From Stercoripulliclostridium_A sp045577735 (GTDB taxonomy: Bacteria > Bacillota > Clostridia > Christensenellales > DTU072): a stretch of 64,000 bases of DNA. Location: assembly GCA_045577735.1 (NCBI GenBank), contig JAZNIY010000008.1:252200-316199 (forward strand), in the 5' to 3' direction. Below are positions 42,417 to 51,470 of the stretch, in pieces. Within the stretch, counting starts at the first letter, position 1. Each line of letters starts with the position of its first letter. The position numbers and the translations under genes are program-made. Below the pieces are notes generated by a model. The model was not told the DNA's origin. It did not search any database and was given only the letters and a program-made list of their open reading frames with translations.

Positions 42417-43085
42417 TTATAATACCCAAGTTCCGTTTATTGCGTTAACAGCTTCTTCCGTTCCAACGTAAACGGTGCTACCATCTATACCGATTATCAA
42501 TCTTTCGCTACTATCGGCATCATCTAATGTGTCGTAGTATTGTTCGGCAAGTTCTTCGCTCTCAAAGTAATATACGTTTACGTAATCATTTTTGCTGTCT
42601 TCACCAACTGCAATTACTTCAACACAATCCGTCTTCTCGACAGTTTCTACTACGTAGCCGGCTTCCTCCAACATAGATACCGCTTCTTCGGGGGTAGCGG
42701 GGAAGGGGAAGAGGAATATCATACTAATAAAGATTACCGCTACAAGAACAATAGCTACAGCTAAAGATATTGCCCAAACGATAAGATATGCCTTTGCAAA
42801 GGTGCGCTTGCTGGGATTTATCTTTTCATTCTTTTTGTTCATCCAAGCGATAAGGGCAATGATGTTTACGATGGGAATCATTAGCACAATGAGGGTGCCC
42901 ACCCATTCTTTAGTGGTCATAATCTTTGCCTTTTCGATCATGGGCTTTTCTTCCCTCTTGGGATTGCGCTTACCAACGTTATAATCGGTAGGATAATAGG
43001 GGTCTGTCCTGGAGCCACCACCACTAACGGCTCTTGCGTGACTCATCTTTTTTTGTTCTTTGGTTAACTTTTGTTTCTTAGCCAT
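42417..43085 (-). CDS. membrane protein with a C-terminal domain shared by two lipoproteins in this window
   Basis: Protein of 222 residues. A cytosolic basic N-terminus (MAKKQKLTKEQKK) is followed by two transmembrane helices near 60-83 and 95-122. The outer C-terminal domain runs LEEAGYVVETVEKTDCVEV, VNVYYFESEELAEQYYDTL and STVYVGTEEAVNAI. The same layout is found in the lipoproteins at 61032 and 61679. The ATG follows TAGGAGT. The function is unknown. It lies 19 bp downstream of the GH13 gene. Confidence 0.8.
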   Translation of the reverse strand: MAKKQKLTKEQKKMSHARAVSGGGSRTDPYYPTDYNVGKRNPKREEKPMIEKAKIMTTKEWVGTLIVLMIPIVNIIALIAWMNKKNEKINPSKRTFAKAYLIVWAISLAVAIVLVAVIFISMIFLFPFPATPEEAVSMLEEAGYVVETVEKTDCVEVIAVGEDSKNDYVNVYYFESEELAEQYYDTLDDADSSERLIIGIDGSTVYVGTEEAVNAINGTWVL

Positions 43086-43104
43086 AATTTAACTCCTATC
43101 TCTA

Positions 43105-44784
43105 TTATACTAATAAGTATACCATACTTTCGTACGGGCGTAAAGTGGTATCTTTTAGCATATTTGGACTATCTTTATAGTTGCTCATTTCAAGCGTGCA
43201 AGTGGAGTAAGAACAACTTGCCGGAACTTTGAACTTAACTTCCTTGTTCTTAAAGTTGCAGATTACGAATAATCTCTTGCCCTCGTACCAACGCTCGTAG
43301 CAGAAGATGTCCTTTGAGGAAGTGTAATTGGTTTTGTACGTTCCGTTTTTAATTATTTCGTTGCCCTTTCTGTAAGCGATTAGCTTCTTGTAGAAGTGGT
43401 AAATGCTGTCGGGATCGGACATGGCTTCCTCTACGTTTATAGTGGTGTAGTTGGGGTTAATGGGCATCCAGGGGGTGCCGGTGGTGAAGCCTGCGTTTTC
43501 GCCGGCGTTCCATTGAACGGGGGTTCTTGCGTGGTCCCTTGCGCGCTTTAAGAATACCTTGTGAGCAATTCCTTTAAGCAAAGGTTCGAATACGCCAAAG
43601 ACTTTTCTAACGTATGCTACGAGTACGTCTTGGTATTCGTCAAGATTCTTAAACGGGTAGTTTGTCATACCAATTTCTTGTCCTTGGTATACGTAAGGCA
43701 CGCCTTGGTGGAAATGTAGAGCAATTGCAAGCATCTTTGCAGCTTCCTTACGATATTCGCCGTAGTCACCTACGAAGCGAGGTAGTGAACGGGGTTGATC
43801 GTGGTTTTCAAGGTAGAGAGAGTTCCAGCCTTTACCAAACAATCCACGTTGCCAACGACGGAAAACTTTCTTGAATTGTACAAGGTTAAAGGGCTTGGGA
43901 AGTAGTTGTGCGATGGTGTCGCAGTTGACGTGTTCAAAGGTGAAAACAGTGTCTAACTCATTGCGGTCCTCTGCCGTGTAAAGTAGGCCTTGCTCTATGG
44001 TAACGCCACTTGCTTCGCCAACGGTCATGCAATCGTAGTTGGAGAGAACCTCTCTATTGAGTGCGTTAAGGTATGGGTGGATGTTTGGCCCGTGGGTGAA
44101 GTGTTCGTCACCGCGAATACCAATGTTCCATTTGCCGTTTGGTAGTCCTTCAACTTTACTGATGTAGGTGATAACGTCGCAACGGAAACCGTCAACGCCT
44201 AGGTCGAGCCAGTATTTTACCAGAGAGTGAACTTCCTCTCTGACTTTTGGGTTGTCCCAGTTTAGGTCGGGTTGTTTTTTGGTAAAGAGGTGGAGGTACC
44301 ATTCACCGGTTGTTTCATCGTATGCCCAAGCCGAACCGCCAAAGCGAGAGGTCCAGTTGTTTGGTGGACGCTTGCCGTCCTTACCTTTACCCTTTCTCCA
44401 AATGTAGTAATCGCGATAGGGGTTATCCTTACTCTTTCTAGATTCTTGGAACCAGAAGTGTTCGTCGGAAGTGTGGTTAACAACGAGGTCCATAATAAGC
44501 TTTATGCCACGCTCGTGCATGCCCTTAATCATTTCCTTCCAATCGTCCAAGGTGCCGAATTCGTCCATGATGTCGCGATAGTCGGAAATATCGTAGCCGT
44601 TATCATCGTTTGGCGACTTGTAGCAGGGGGATAGCCAAACTGCGTTTATGCCTAGGTCTTGTAGATAATCGAGTTTTTCAATAATACCTCTAATATCGCC
44701 TATGCCGTCGCCGTTGCTGTCTTTAAAACTGCGTGGATAAATTTGGTATATAACCGCATCTTTATACCATCTAGTACGTTCCAT
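43105..44784 (-). CDS. GH13 alpha-glucosidase (oligo-1,6-glucosidase type)
   Basis: Protein of 559 residues. The ATG at 44784 has AAGGAGTG and gives the usual N-terminus WYKDAVIYQIYPRSF. GH13 regions are complete: DLVVNHTSDEH, GVDGFRCDVI with the nucleophile Asp, TVGEASGVT with the acid Glu, and LENHDQPR. Length, plan and the lack of a signal peptide match cytosolic oligo-1,6-glucosidases or trehalose-phosphate hydrolases acting on imported alpha-glucosides. Specificity within the subfamily is uncertain. Confidence 0.93.
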   Translation of the reverse strand: MERTRWYKDAVIYQIYPRSFKDSNGDGIGDIRGIIEKLDYLQDLGINAVWLSPCYKSPNDDNGYDISDYRDIMDEFGTLDDWKEMIKGMHERGIKLIMDLVVNHTSDEHFWFQESRKSKDNPYRDYYIWRKGKGKDGKRPPNNWTSRFGGSAWAYDETTGEWYLHLFTKKQPDLNWDNPKVREEVHSLVKYWLDLGVDGFRCDVITYISKVEGLPNGKWNIGIRGDEHFTHGPNIHPYLNALNREVLSNYDCMTVGEASGVTIEQGLLYTAEDRNELDTVFTFEHVNCDTIAQLLPKPFNLVQFKKVFRRWQRGLFGKGWNSLYLENHDQPRSLPRFVGDYGEYRKEAAKMLAIALHFHQGVPYVYQGQEIGMTNYPFKNLDEYQDVLVAYVRKVFGVFEPLLKGIAHKVFLKRARDHARTPVQWNAGENAGFTTGTPWMPINPNYTTINVEEAMSDPDSIYHFYKKLIAYRKGNEIIKNGTYKTNYTSSKDIFCYERWYEGKRLFVICNFKNKEVKFKVPASCSYSTCTLEMSNYKDSPNMLKDTTLRPYESMVYLLV

Positions 44785-44833
44785 AAGTACACTCCTTATA
44801 AGTTTTATTTCTAATAGTCCTACATAAACAAAG

Positions 44834-44873
44834 CGCATAACAAACTCTCGCACGGGCGAGATTCTGTTATGCG
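44834..44873. terminator. long imperfect hairpin between ydbC-like and GH13 genes
   Basis: CGCATAACA/TGTTATGCG enclose an inner CTCGC/GCGAG stem. On the minus strand it lies behind the ydbC-like gene and is followed by CTTTGTTT, so it is probably that gene's terminator; a leader structure for the GH13 gene is possible. Confidence 0.6.
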
Positions 44874-44913
44874 TACTAGGTTAAGTAGTGGGATATTGCT
44901 ATCCCTGTTGACT

Positions 44914-45138
44914 TTAGATGTCTAGTTTATTAAGAATTTCTTTTAGAGCCTTTGCTTCTTCGATGCTAAGGGTCATACCTTTACCCATTCTATCGTGGTT
45001 AGGAGCCCATTCACGAAGGTCAAGACGGGGGTCTCTGTCGTTCCAGCTAACGTAGTTAAGTTCTTTGGTCCAACCTCTTGCAGAAGTGCTTAGAACACCA
45101 CAAGCCTTAGTGATATCATATTTTAGTTCAGCGGGCAT
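44914..45138 (-). CDS. YdbC-like PC4-fold single-strand-binding protein
   Basis: Protein of 74 residues behind AGGAGGAA. The sequence KYDITKACGVLSTSARGWTK, then ELNYVSWNDRDPRLDLREW, HDRMGKGMTL matches YdbC, a small PC4-like protein known to bind single-stranded DNA. It is a single-gene unit with its own promoter. Confidence 0.88.
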   Translation of the reverse strand: MPAELKYDITKACGVLSTSARGWTKELNYVSWNDRDPRLDLREWAPNHDRMGKGMTLSIEEAKALKEILNKLDI

Positions 45139-45169
45139 AAATCCTTCCTCCTATGCATTGCTATTACTT

Positions 45170-45198
45170 ATAATATAAATAAAACGCGCGCGCGTCAA
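45170..45198 (-). promoter_or_regulatory. CG-spacer promoter of the ydbC-like gene
   Basis: Minus strand: TTGACG (45198-45193), a 17-bp spacer beginning CGCGCGCG, TATTAT (45175-45170). Confidence 0.72.
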
Positions 45199-45301
45199 TA
45201 ATATTTACTATTTATTTACTTTTTTATGTGAAAATAGCGTGAATCGGGGGTGAAAATGGTATTAACAGAATGATGAATGGGCGTTTTTGGAGGAGGACAT
45301 A

Positions 45302-45333
45302 AAAATAGCCACTCGAAAGTGGCCGTTTTGTTT
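45302..45333 (-). terminator. terminator of the dnaD-dnaI operon
   Basis: On the minus strand GGCCACT-ttcg-AGTGGC is followed by TATTTTT. Confidence 0.8.
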
Positions 45334-45350
45334 TAAAGTGGGAGGGTTGG

Positions 45351-46277
45351 TTAGTTTAATCTTAAATCTTTGCCGTTAATTACCATTATGACCGATCTCT
45401 TTTTGTGGGAAATTCTACTAAAAACTCTGTCGCCGTACTTGTCGCGTAGTTGTTCGGGGGTGAGGTTGGAAGTAAATCCCGTCGTGCTCTCCATTCTTTC
45501 GTTAAGCAAGCAGTTAAGGTAGTTTGCTGTAACGTTGGTGATGTTGGGCTCTGCGCCAAGGTCGTCTAGGAAGAGGAAATCACAGTCAATAAGTGGAGCC
45601 CAAATTTCCGCTTTTTCATTTTCCTTTGCGAGGTGATATTTCAAAAATAGGCTGTTCATTTCGGCGCTGTTAAGGTAAAGAACGCTAAAGCCCTTTTTCA
45701 TAAGGTTGTTTGCAAGAATGGAAAAACCATAGGTTTTGCCAACGCCTACGGGACCGAATGCTCCCAGTATTTTGGAGTTGTTTTCGGGGAATTTTTCGGC
45801 TACCTTGGAGAGAATGCTATAAAAAAGCGTGTAACTTTCAAGATATTTTTCGGGGAAAGTAGAGTAGTCGACAGCATCAAAGGAACTTTCATCGGTAAGA
45901 AGTGCACCACAATTTTCTCTTAAACTTGCATAAACGAGCTGTTTTAGGCAATTGCACTCTCTGCCGTTAACGTAACCGGTGTCTTTGCAAATGGGGCAGG
46001 TGTACTTTACTACCAAATCTTCCTTGCTTACGCCAAGAGAAGTCATTCTTTTTTCGAGCTTTGCAACTACTTCGTCATAACGCGCGCGTGCTAAAGAAAA
46101 ATCTTCACTTTGGGAATCCAAACCAACCATTTTGGCGCGCAAATCTACGCGCTCACAATGTAGCGTGCGATATTCTTCATCTTTAAGTAAGCTATCGTAA
46201 AGTGCGTCTACGCGTACTCTTTCGTTAAATCTTCTTTCTTGAAGAATGGAGTAAGCTGTTTTCTTTGCTTTTGACAT
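45351..46277 (-). CDS. DnaC/DnaI-type helicase loader ATPase
   Basis: Protein of 308 residues. The ATG at 46277 has AGGAGAG. The N-terminal helical part contains a zinc-type cluster (CPICKDTG, ECNCLKQ). The AAA+ core has Walker A GPVGVGKT, Walker B FLFLDDLGAEP and sensor FTSNLTPEQL. It would load the replicative helicase at origins or restart sites. It is 10 bp downstream of the dnaD-like gene, the usual primosome pair. Confidence 0.9.
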   Translation of the reverse strand: MSKAKKTAYSILQERRFNERVRVDALYDSLLKDEEYRTLHCERVDLRAKMVGLDSQSEDFSLARARYDEVVAKLEKRMTSLGVSKEDLVVKYTCPICKDTGYVNGRECNCLKQLVYASLRENCGALLTDESSFDAVDYSTFPEKYLESYTLFYSILSKVAEKFPENNSKILGAFGPVGVGKTYGFSILANNLMKKGFSVLYLNSAEMNSLFLKYHLAKENEKAEIWAPLIDCDFLFLDDLGAEPNITNVTANYLNCLLNERMESTTGFTSNLTPEQLRDKYGDRVFSRISHKKRSVIMVINGKDLRLN

Positions 46278-46287
46278 TTTTTCTCTC

Positions 46288-47748
46288 CTAAATATCCAAG
46301 GAATCAAGGTCGATATCTCTTACGTCACGGAAGACGGAAGAGATTTCTTCTTGTGTGTATTCTTGTTTCATAACCAAATCTTTGCTGTCCTTTTTGCCAC
46401 TCTTTTTGTGTTCGTGAGCGCCAGACTCGAAGAAAGCCTTTGCTCCGCTGACGGTAAATATGCCGTTTTGCTTAAAGACTAGCAAAATCTTGTTGATATA
46501 GCTCATGGGGAAGGGCTTGCCTTTTGCGTTTTCTGCAACTACCAAAACGACTTCGTGTTCAAACCCCCAGTCCTCTATGAAAGCACGGTAGAAGTCACGG
46601 TCGCGAGCAGAAATGAATGCTTCTGCACCCGCGCTTTCCAGCACCTCTTTGATTAGTCCGTCAATCTTTGCTTGGCGAGCAACGTAGGAGTTGATGCCCT
46701 CTAGTGTGACGATGCCCATTTTGTAGAATTTATCCACCACCACTTGCATACCGTCTAGTGTTTTAACGTTACGCATAAAGCAGAATTTTGCAATGGCGAG
46801 TAGGGCGTTCTTTTCATATCCTAGTTTTAGCCAGGGGTTGACGTAGGTTTCAATGGGCATATCGAGGGTGGCGTAATAGGAGCCGATGGTGCGAATAATT
46901 TCGCTGGCAAAGGCACGAATTTCCTCTTTTTCCTTTTGGTATGCGTTAATCTCGGTGGCGGTAAGGGCGTTTTGTGAGTAGAGTTCTTCCATAAGACGGC
47001 TTAGCTTACTCATACCACCCTTGCGCTTACAAATGCGAGCAGCGGTAAGAATGGCGTCCAAGTGGAAACCTTTTTTGGTCCACTCTGCGAATTGCTCTTG
47101 ATCCTCGATTGCGGGTTTGCTCTTCAAGCCCAACTCGCCGTAAACGAGGCGCATATCTTCGCTATCCCTTTCCAACTCGTCAAGGCGATCGTTAACCTTG
47201 TCCATTGTAATCAAGCCTTGTTTTGCCCAGCTGGAAGCAAGACCTATAACGCTAGCCGTATTGGTGGTGCCACGCTTGTCACGGCAGTATCTTGCAATAA
47301 GTAGCATAGCGTTTTGTTCCATTTTATAGGTTTTCATGGTTTCCACGTATTTTACGATTTCTTGTTCGCTAAGAATTTTTTCGGGGAAGACTCTTCTTAG
47401 TTCGTCGACGAATTCACTAAATTCCCTAGCGTTGTAAAGTACGGTTTTGGAGAGGGGCATTTTGACGGAGTTGTATACTACTTGGAAATCGGGGGTTTGT
47501 CTAATGGTAACCAAGCCCAAATCTTGCCAATAGTTGTAGGCGTTAATTATGCGCTCCTCGGTTAGCCTTAGGGAATAAGCGATTTTTTCCAAACTATTTT
47601 CGCTCTCTTCCTTTGCAAGCATAAGGCCGTAAAGATAGACCTTTACGTCGATGGCATCGGCGTCGGCAAGATACTTTGCCAAGAAAACATTGTCGATTTG
47701 AGTGTATCCTTCACGGATATAATCTCTTCCTAAACAGCAAAAACCCAT
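46288..47748 (-). CDS. DnaD/DnaB-type replication initiation protein with four DDBH2-like repeats
   Basis: Protein of 486 residues, long for DnaD (about 230). An N-terminal winged-helix part (DAIDVKVYLYGLML, AYSLRLTEERIINAY) is followed by four similar helical units. They start at about YVETMKTYKMEQN, FAEWTKKGFHLDA, YVNPWLKLGYEKN and YRAFIEDWGFEHE. Each ends with a helix such as WAKQGLIT, LYSQNALT, FYKMGIVT or FKQNGIFT. DnaD/DnaB proteins remodel DNA and bring the helicase loader. The start follows AGGAGAAG. Confidence 0.88.
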   Translation of the reverse strand: MGFCCLGRDYIREGYTQIDNVFLAKYLADADAIDVKVYLYGLMLAKEESENSLEKIAYSLRLTEERIINAYNYWQDLGLVTIRQTPDFQVVYNSVKMPLSKTVLYNAREFSEFVDELRRVFPEKILSEQEIVKYVETMKTYKMEQNAMLLIARYCRDKRGTTNTASVIGLASSWAKQGLITMDKVNDRLDELERDSEDMRLVYGELGLKSKPAIEDQEQFAEWTKKGFHLDAILTAARICKRKGGMSKLSRLMEELYSQNALTATEINAYQKEKEEIRAFASEIIRTIGSYYATLDMPIETYVNPWLKLGYEKNALLAIAKFCFMRNVKTLDGMQVVVDKFYKMGIVTLEGINSYVARQAKIDGLIKEVLESAGAEAFISARDRDFYRAFIEDWGFEHEVVLVVAENAKGKPFPMSYINKILLVFKQNGIFTVSGAKAFFESGAHEHKKSGKKDSKDLVMKQEYTQEEISSVFRDVRDIDLDSLDI

Positions 47749-47909
47749 ACTTCTCCTAAAATTTTCCCCTAAAATATAAAATTAACTATTGCAAGATTAT
47801 ATTTTAGAGTGTATAATTATTATAATTATGGCTCTAGGGGAACTTTTACCCTTTTGAGTGACGGTAATTAATATATCACAACTTGGCGAATTTTGGTATA
47901 AAAAAATAC

Positions 47910-47937
47910 TTGAAATTTGCAAAACACAACATATAGT
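47910..47937 (+). promoter_or_regulatory. probable promoter of the SbcC-like gene
   Basis: TTGAAA 47910-47915, 16-bp spacer, TATAGT 47932-47937. A GTGCCA/TGGCAC hairpin (47938-47958) sits at the expected transcript start. Confidence 0.5.
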
Positions 47938-47985
47938 GTGCCAAAAAATATCTGGCACAAGTATATAAACATTACGGAGGAGCAT

Positions 47986-50900
47986 ATGAAACTCATCAAT
48001 TTGGTATTCCAAGGTATTACTGGTCGCGAAGAGAACTACGATTTCGGCAACAAAGCAGCAGGCTGCACTGTTTTACAAGATGCCGACCAATCTGCTCTCG
48101 CAAAAGCATTAAGCTTTGCTTTCTATGGTAGCGTAGATCCTACTAACTACGATCTACCCCTAGTCGTCAACGTTAAATTTATGATTGACGATATCGAATA
48201 CGATCTTACCCGTGCTTTGGTAAGAGAGGAAAGTGGAGCCGTAACGGAAAAGGTAGCATTAACCGACCTTAACACCGCTGTAATTTACGGCGAAGGCAAA
48301 GAGGACATCGACGCATATCTTCTTAGCAAAGTAGGTTTGGACAAAGACGCTTTTGAAAAACTACTCTTTATTGATGAAGAATATACCGCACCCATCGCTA
48401 ACGCACAAGTAGCACGTGAATCATTCGTAGCAGAGCAAATCGCTTCACTTGCAACTTCCCAAAAGGTTCTTGGCAAGTACAATGGACTAAAGGAAGAAGA
48501 AGCAAGCGTACTAGCATACGTTGATAGCATAGAAGCCGTTACCCGTGACCAAATCAAAGAACAACAACTTAGCGTTGATAACGAAAAACTTTCTCTTGAT
48601 GCACTCCGTAACCAAATAGAAGAAGTTAACCTTGAACTTTTGAACGCTGACAAATATCGTGAAGAATTGGACGCTTATAACGTAGCAAACGCTAAGTTAG
48701 AAGCCCTCCAAGCAGTAGAAGCAGATATGGCAGACCTCGCAGAAAAAGCAGCAAAGAGCGAGCAAGCCAGAGAAATCGCAGACGTATTTGCAAAATACCA
48801 AGACACCATGCGTGGTTTACAAGAAACCGAAGCAAGCATAGTTGCACAAACCCAAGAAGTTGATGCTCTTGAAGCAAAGATTGCTCAAGCTAAAGACAGC
48901 GAAAAGCTACTCGGCGATGAATTTGCATTAGCAAGCATTCGTGCAAACGAACTAAACGCAAAGATGCGCGAAATCATCAAGGAAGGCGCAACCAACCCCT
49001 CCGGTGTTAAGATTAAGGAAACCATAGAATCCTACTACGCAGAAACCATTCCGGAAATCGAACAACTTTCTGCTAGACAAAAAGAACTAAACGCTTCTTA
49101 CGGCGTACTTGATAAGCTCACCCAAGACCTTACCGAAAGAAAGCTTGCTATCCGTGAAGCATCCGATTACAAGAGAGCCGTTCAAGACGGTGCAGTTCTA
49201 GAATGTAACGTTGCTCAACTTGAAAGCTCACTAAAAGAATGTCAAGATCGTATTGAAGCTTTGGAAAAGAGAAGAGCAGAGCTCTATGAAAAGAACGTTG
49301 AATACGTTGGCAAGGCAAAGGTACTCGACCCCGTTGTTAAGAAGCTCGAAAAGGAAATCAAGGGCGAATATGCAAGCGTTCAAGACGCCATTAATAACGA
49401 TGAATTCTACAAGAGAACCATCTATACCAAGCACTTGTTCGTTTCCGACCGTGAAGTAGAACTTGACGCAGTAGAAAAGAAGATTGAAGCAGTTAGAAAG
49501 TCCGACGAAGGTTACAAAAACCAACTTGCAGACGCTAAGGCAAGAAAGGAAACCGTACTTGCAGAAAAGAAGAAGATACTCGACAAGCTCGAACTTCTCA
49601 AAGAAAAATTGCTTGAGTACTCCAGCTACAACCGTTTGAGAGATATCTCTAAGGATATCGAATACGGCACTCGTTGTCCCATCTGCGACGGCTTCGTTGC
49701 ACACAAGAAGGATCTACCTCTTCGTGATACCAAGGCTCTTGACGACCAAATCAAGGCTGTTCAAGAAAAGCTCGCATACTATGAAGAAGTTCTCAGAAAG
49801 GCAGAATTTGACGTTGGTACTTACGAAGCAGCAAAGAAGGTTACTGCAAATTACCTCAAGAGCCTAAACAACACCAAGGTTGAGCACGAAAGTGCAATTA
49901 GAAGGGTACTTGCAGAGTACAAAGTTGCAACCATTAAAGAACTATTCGACCTAACCGAAAAGGCAGTTGCCGATTCCGTTGAACTAATCAAGAAGGTTGA
50001 CGTATACAACCTCAAGAAAGCAAAACTACAAAGAATCGAAGAGGCTAACAACCTAGTTATCGAACAAATTAAGAATATCGATAACGTTCTTCTTCCCCAA
50101 GAACTTGAAGTATCCAAGTCCATTAGCAACCTATTAGTAGAAAGCAAGGCTGAGTACGATTCAATGAAGTCTTACTACAAAGATAAGAATGCCGTAACTC
50201 TACTCCAAGAACTACAAGTTACCGAAGGCGAATACGAGAAGCTAGAAGCACAAATTGAAGCAAACGAAGCAGAAATGAAGAAAATCAAGGCAGAACTTGA
50301 CGAAATCAATCCTCGCCTTGATGCACTAGTAGCAAGAACCATCGTTGTAGAAGACGGCGACCTCTCCCTCACCTATGGCGAAGTCGTTACCAAGGCTTAC
50401 AGCGATCTACTTTCTGCAATCTGCCAAGAAATCGACAAGACCGAAGAAGCAAAAGAACGTGCAAAACTTCGTTTGCAAGGTCTCAAGAAGGTTACTCGCG
50501 ATATGGAAGCAGAGTGCGACCTACTACGTGAAACCATTATTGCTCGCGTAGCAAGTTTGGAAAGTGCTCAAGACACCGTTGCAGAACTTTATGCTGAATA
50601 TGAAAAGAGATTTGAAGAAATCGGCATCAAGACGGAAGCTGACTTGAACGCAATAATTATGGACGAAGCCGAGCTTGAACAAGCAAAGCAAAAGATCTTC
50701 GATTATGATGAAGATATGGCAGTTGTTCGTGACGATATTAAGACTTTGGGCGAAAACCTAAGCGCACACGTTGGTTACTTTGAAAACTATGAAGCAAACC
50801 TAGCAGTACTTGAAAACCTACGTAACCAAGAAGTAGAAGCAGTTCTAAGTTACAGTGGTAGCAAGGCTAAGTTAGAAGACATGGAATATCGTTATGCAGA

Positions 50901-51366
50901 ACTTGTAAACTCCAACAAGACCCTTGCATTCATCCAAAGCAAGATTAAGGGCATTGAAGATTTGAATTCTGCTATTAAAGAGGGCGCACTAATCGCAAGT
51001 GATTTAGCAAGCCTCATCGTAGAGAGAACCAATGCTATTGTAAAACTAGCAAGTAAGAACCGTTACTACGTTCAAGAGGGCGTTGATGGTTCACTCGTTC
51101 TAGTTCTTGCAGAAAAGGGCAAGGCAAGAGTTGACAAACTCACCAAAGAAGAAAGCGTACTACTACCTTTCGCAATGGCAAAGGCATACAACGAAATCAT
51201 GGTTGAGCTTCTAGCAGGTGATACTATTAGCGTAAAACTAGTAAGCCAAGACAAGAGCGACAAGCAAAGTGCATCTCCCGTGTATGAATACTCCAAAGAA
51301 AGAGAAATGGTAATCATACCCGAAGCAGAGAATGCATTCATGAACGCAATCAGCAAACTCGCATAA
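47986..51366 (+). CDS. SbcC/Rad50-like coiled-coil protein with degenerate ATPase motifs and a zinc hook
   Basis: Protein of 1126 residues. The ATG at 47986 follows GGAGGAG. The N-terminal head begins MKLINLVFQGITGREENYDF and later ALSFAFYGSVDP, as in SbcC, but the Walker A position reads VLQDADQSALAKAL with no GKT/S. Long Glu/Lys/Ala-rich coiled coils flank CPIC (Cys564, Cys567), exactly central, as in a Rad50 zinc hook. In the C-terminal head the signature LSGGE is LTKEES (1052-1057) and the Walker B region is VIIPEAENAF. So the architecture is kept but ATP hydrolysis looks lost. No sbcD is adjacent. The neighbouring replication genes are divergent. Confidence 0.8.
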   Translation: MKLINLVFQGITGREENYDFGNKAAGCTVLQDADQSALAKALSFAFYGSVDPTNYDLPLVVNVKFMIDDIEYDLTRALVREESGAVTEKVALTDLNTAVIYGEGKEDIDAYLLSKVGLDKDAFEKLLFIDEEYTAPIANAQVARESFVAEQIASLATSQKVLGKYNGLKEEEASVLAYVDSIEAVTRDQIKEQQLSVDNEKLSLDALRNQIEEVNLELLNADKYREELDAYNVANAKLEALQAVEADMADLAEKAAKSEQAREIADVFAKYQDTMRGLQETEASIVAQTQEVDALEAKIAQAKDSEKLLGDEFALASIRANELNAKMREIIKEGATNPSGVKIKETIESYYAETIPEIEQLSARQKELNASYGVLDKLTQDLTERKLAIREASDYKRAVQDGAVLECNVAQLESSLKECQDRIEALEKRRAELYEKNVEYVGKAKVLDPVVKKLEKEIKGEYASVQDAINNDEFYKRTIYTKHLFVSDREVELDAVEKKIEAVRKSDEGYKNQLADAKARKETVLAEKKKILDKLELLKEKLLEYSSYNRLRDISKDIEYGTRCPICDGFVAHKKDLPLRDTKALDDQIKAVQEKLAYYEEVLRKAEFDVGTYEAAKKVTANYLKSLNNTKVEHESAIRRVLAEYKVATIKELFDLTEKAVADSVELIKKVDVYNLKKAKLQRIEEANNLVIEQIKNIDNVLLPQELEVSKSISNLLVESKAEYDSMKSYYKDKNAVTLLQELQVTEGEYEKLEAQIEANEAEMKKIKAELDEINPRLDALVARTIVVEDGDLSLTYGEVVTKAYSDLLSAICQEIDKTEEAKERAKLRLQGLKKVTRDMEAECDLLRETIIARVASLESAQDTVAELYAEYEKRFEEIGIKTEADLNAIIMDEAELEQAKQKIFDYDEDMAVVRDDIKTLGENLSAHVGYFENYEANLAVLENLRNQEVEAVLSYSGSKAKLEDMEYRYAELVNSNKTLAFIQSKIKGIEDLNSAIKEGALIASDLASLIVERTNAIVKLASKNRYYVQEGVDGSLVLVLAEKGKARVDKLTKEESVLLPFAMAKAYNEIMVELLAGDTISVKLVSQDKSDKQSASPVYEYSKEREMVIIPEAENAFMNAISKLA

Positions 51367-51393
51367 TAAGAGGATACAAAACAAAAGATGAAG

Positions 51394-51418
51394 TTTGCGG
51401 AGCGTTTTGCTCCGCAAA
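51394..51418 (+). terminator. hairpin after the SbcC-like gene
   Basis: TTTGCGGAGC/GCTCCGCAAA around GTTTT. The stem is strong but the T-run is missing, so termination is likely but not certain. Confidence 0.6.
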
Positions 51419-51466
51419 TTGACTGTAAAGGGGGCGCGCGTGGGTTATACTACGCGCCCATATATT
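51419..51466 (+). promoter_or_regulatory. queT upstream region with inverted repeat around a -10-like box
   Basis: GGGCGCG and CGCGCCC flank GTGGGTTATACTA; TATACT at 51446-51451 could be the -10 box, but the nearest TTGACT (51419) is 21 bp away. The inverted repeat could be an operator. I see no convincing preQ1 riboswitch. Confidence 0.4.
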
Positions 51467-51470
51467 GTAT

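Noticed and set aside
44272..44634. 120-codon frame opposite the GH13 gene
   Set aside because: The minus-strand GH13 motifs are complete; the plus-strand frame is antisense with no start signals.
51367..51470. preQ1 riboswitch in front of queT
   Set aside because: No convincing preQ1 aptamer core was found; the region is explained by a hairpin, a CG tract and an inverted repeat.
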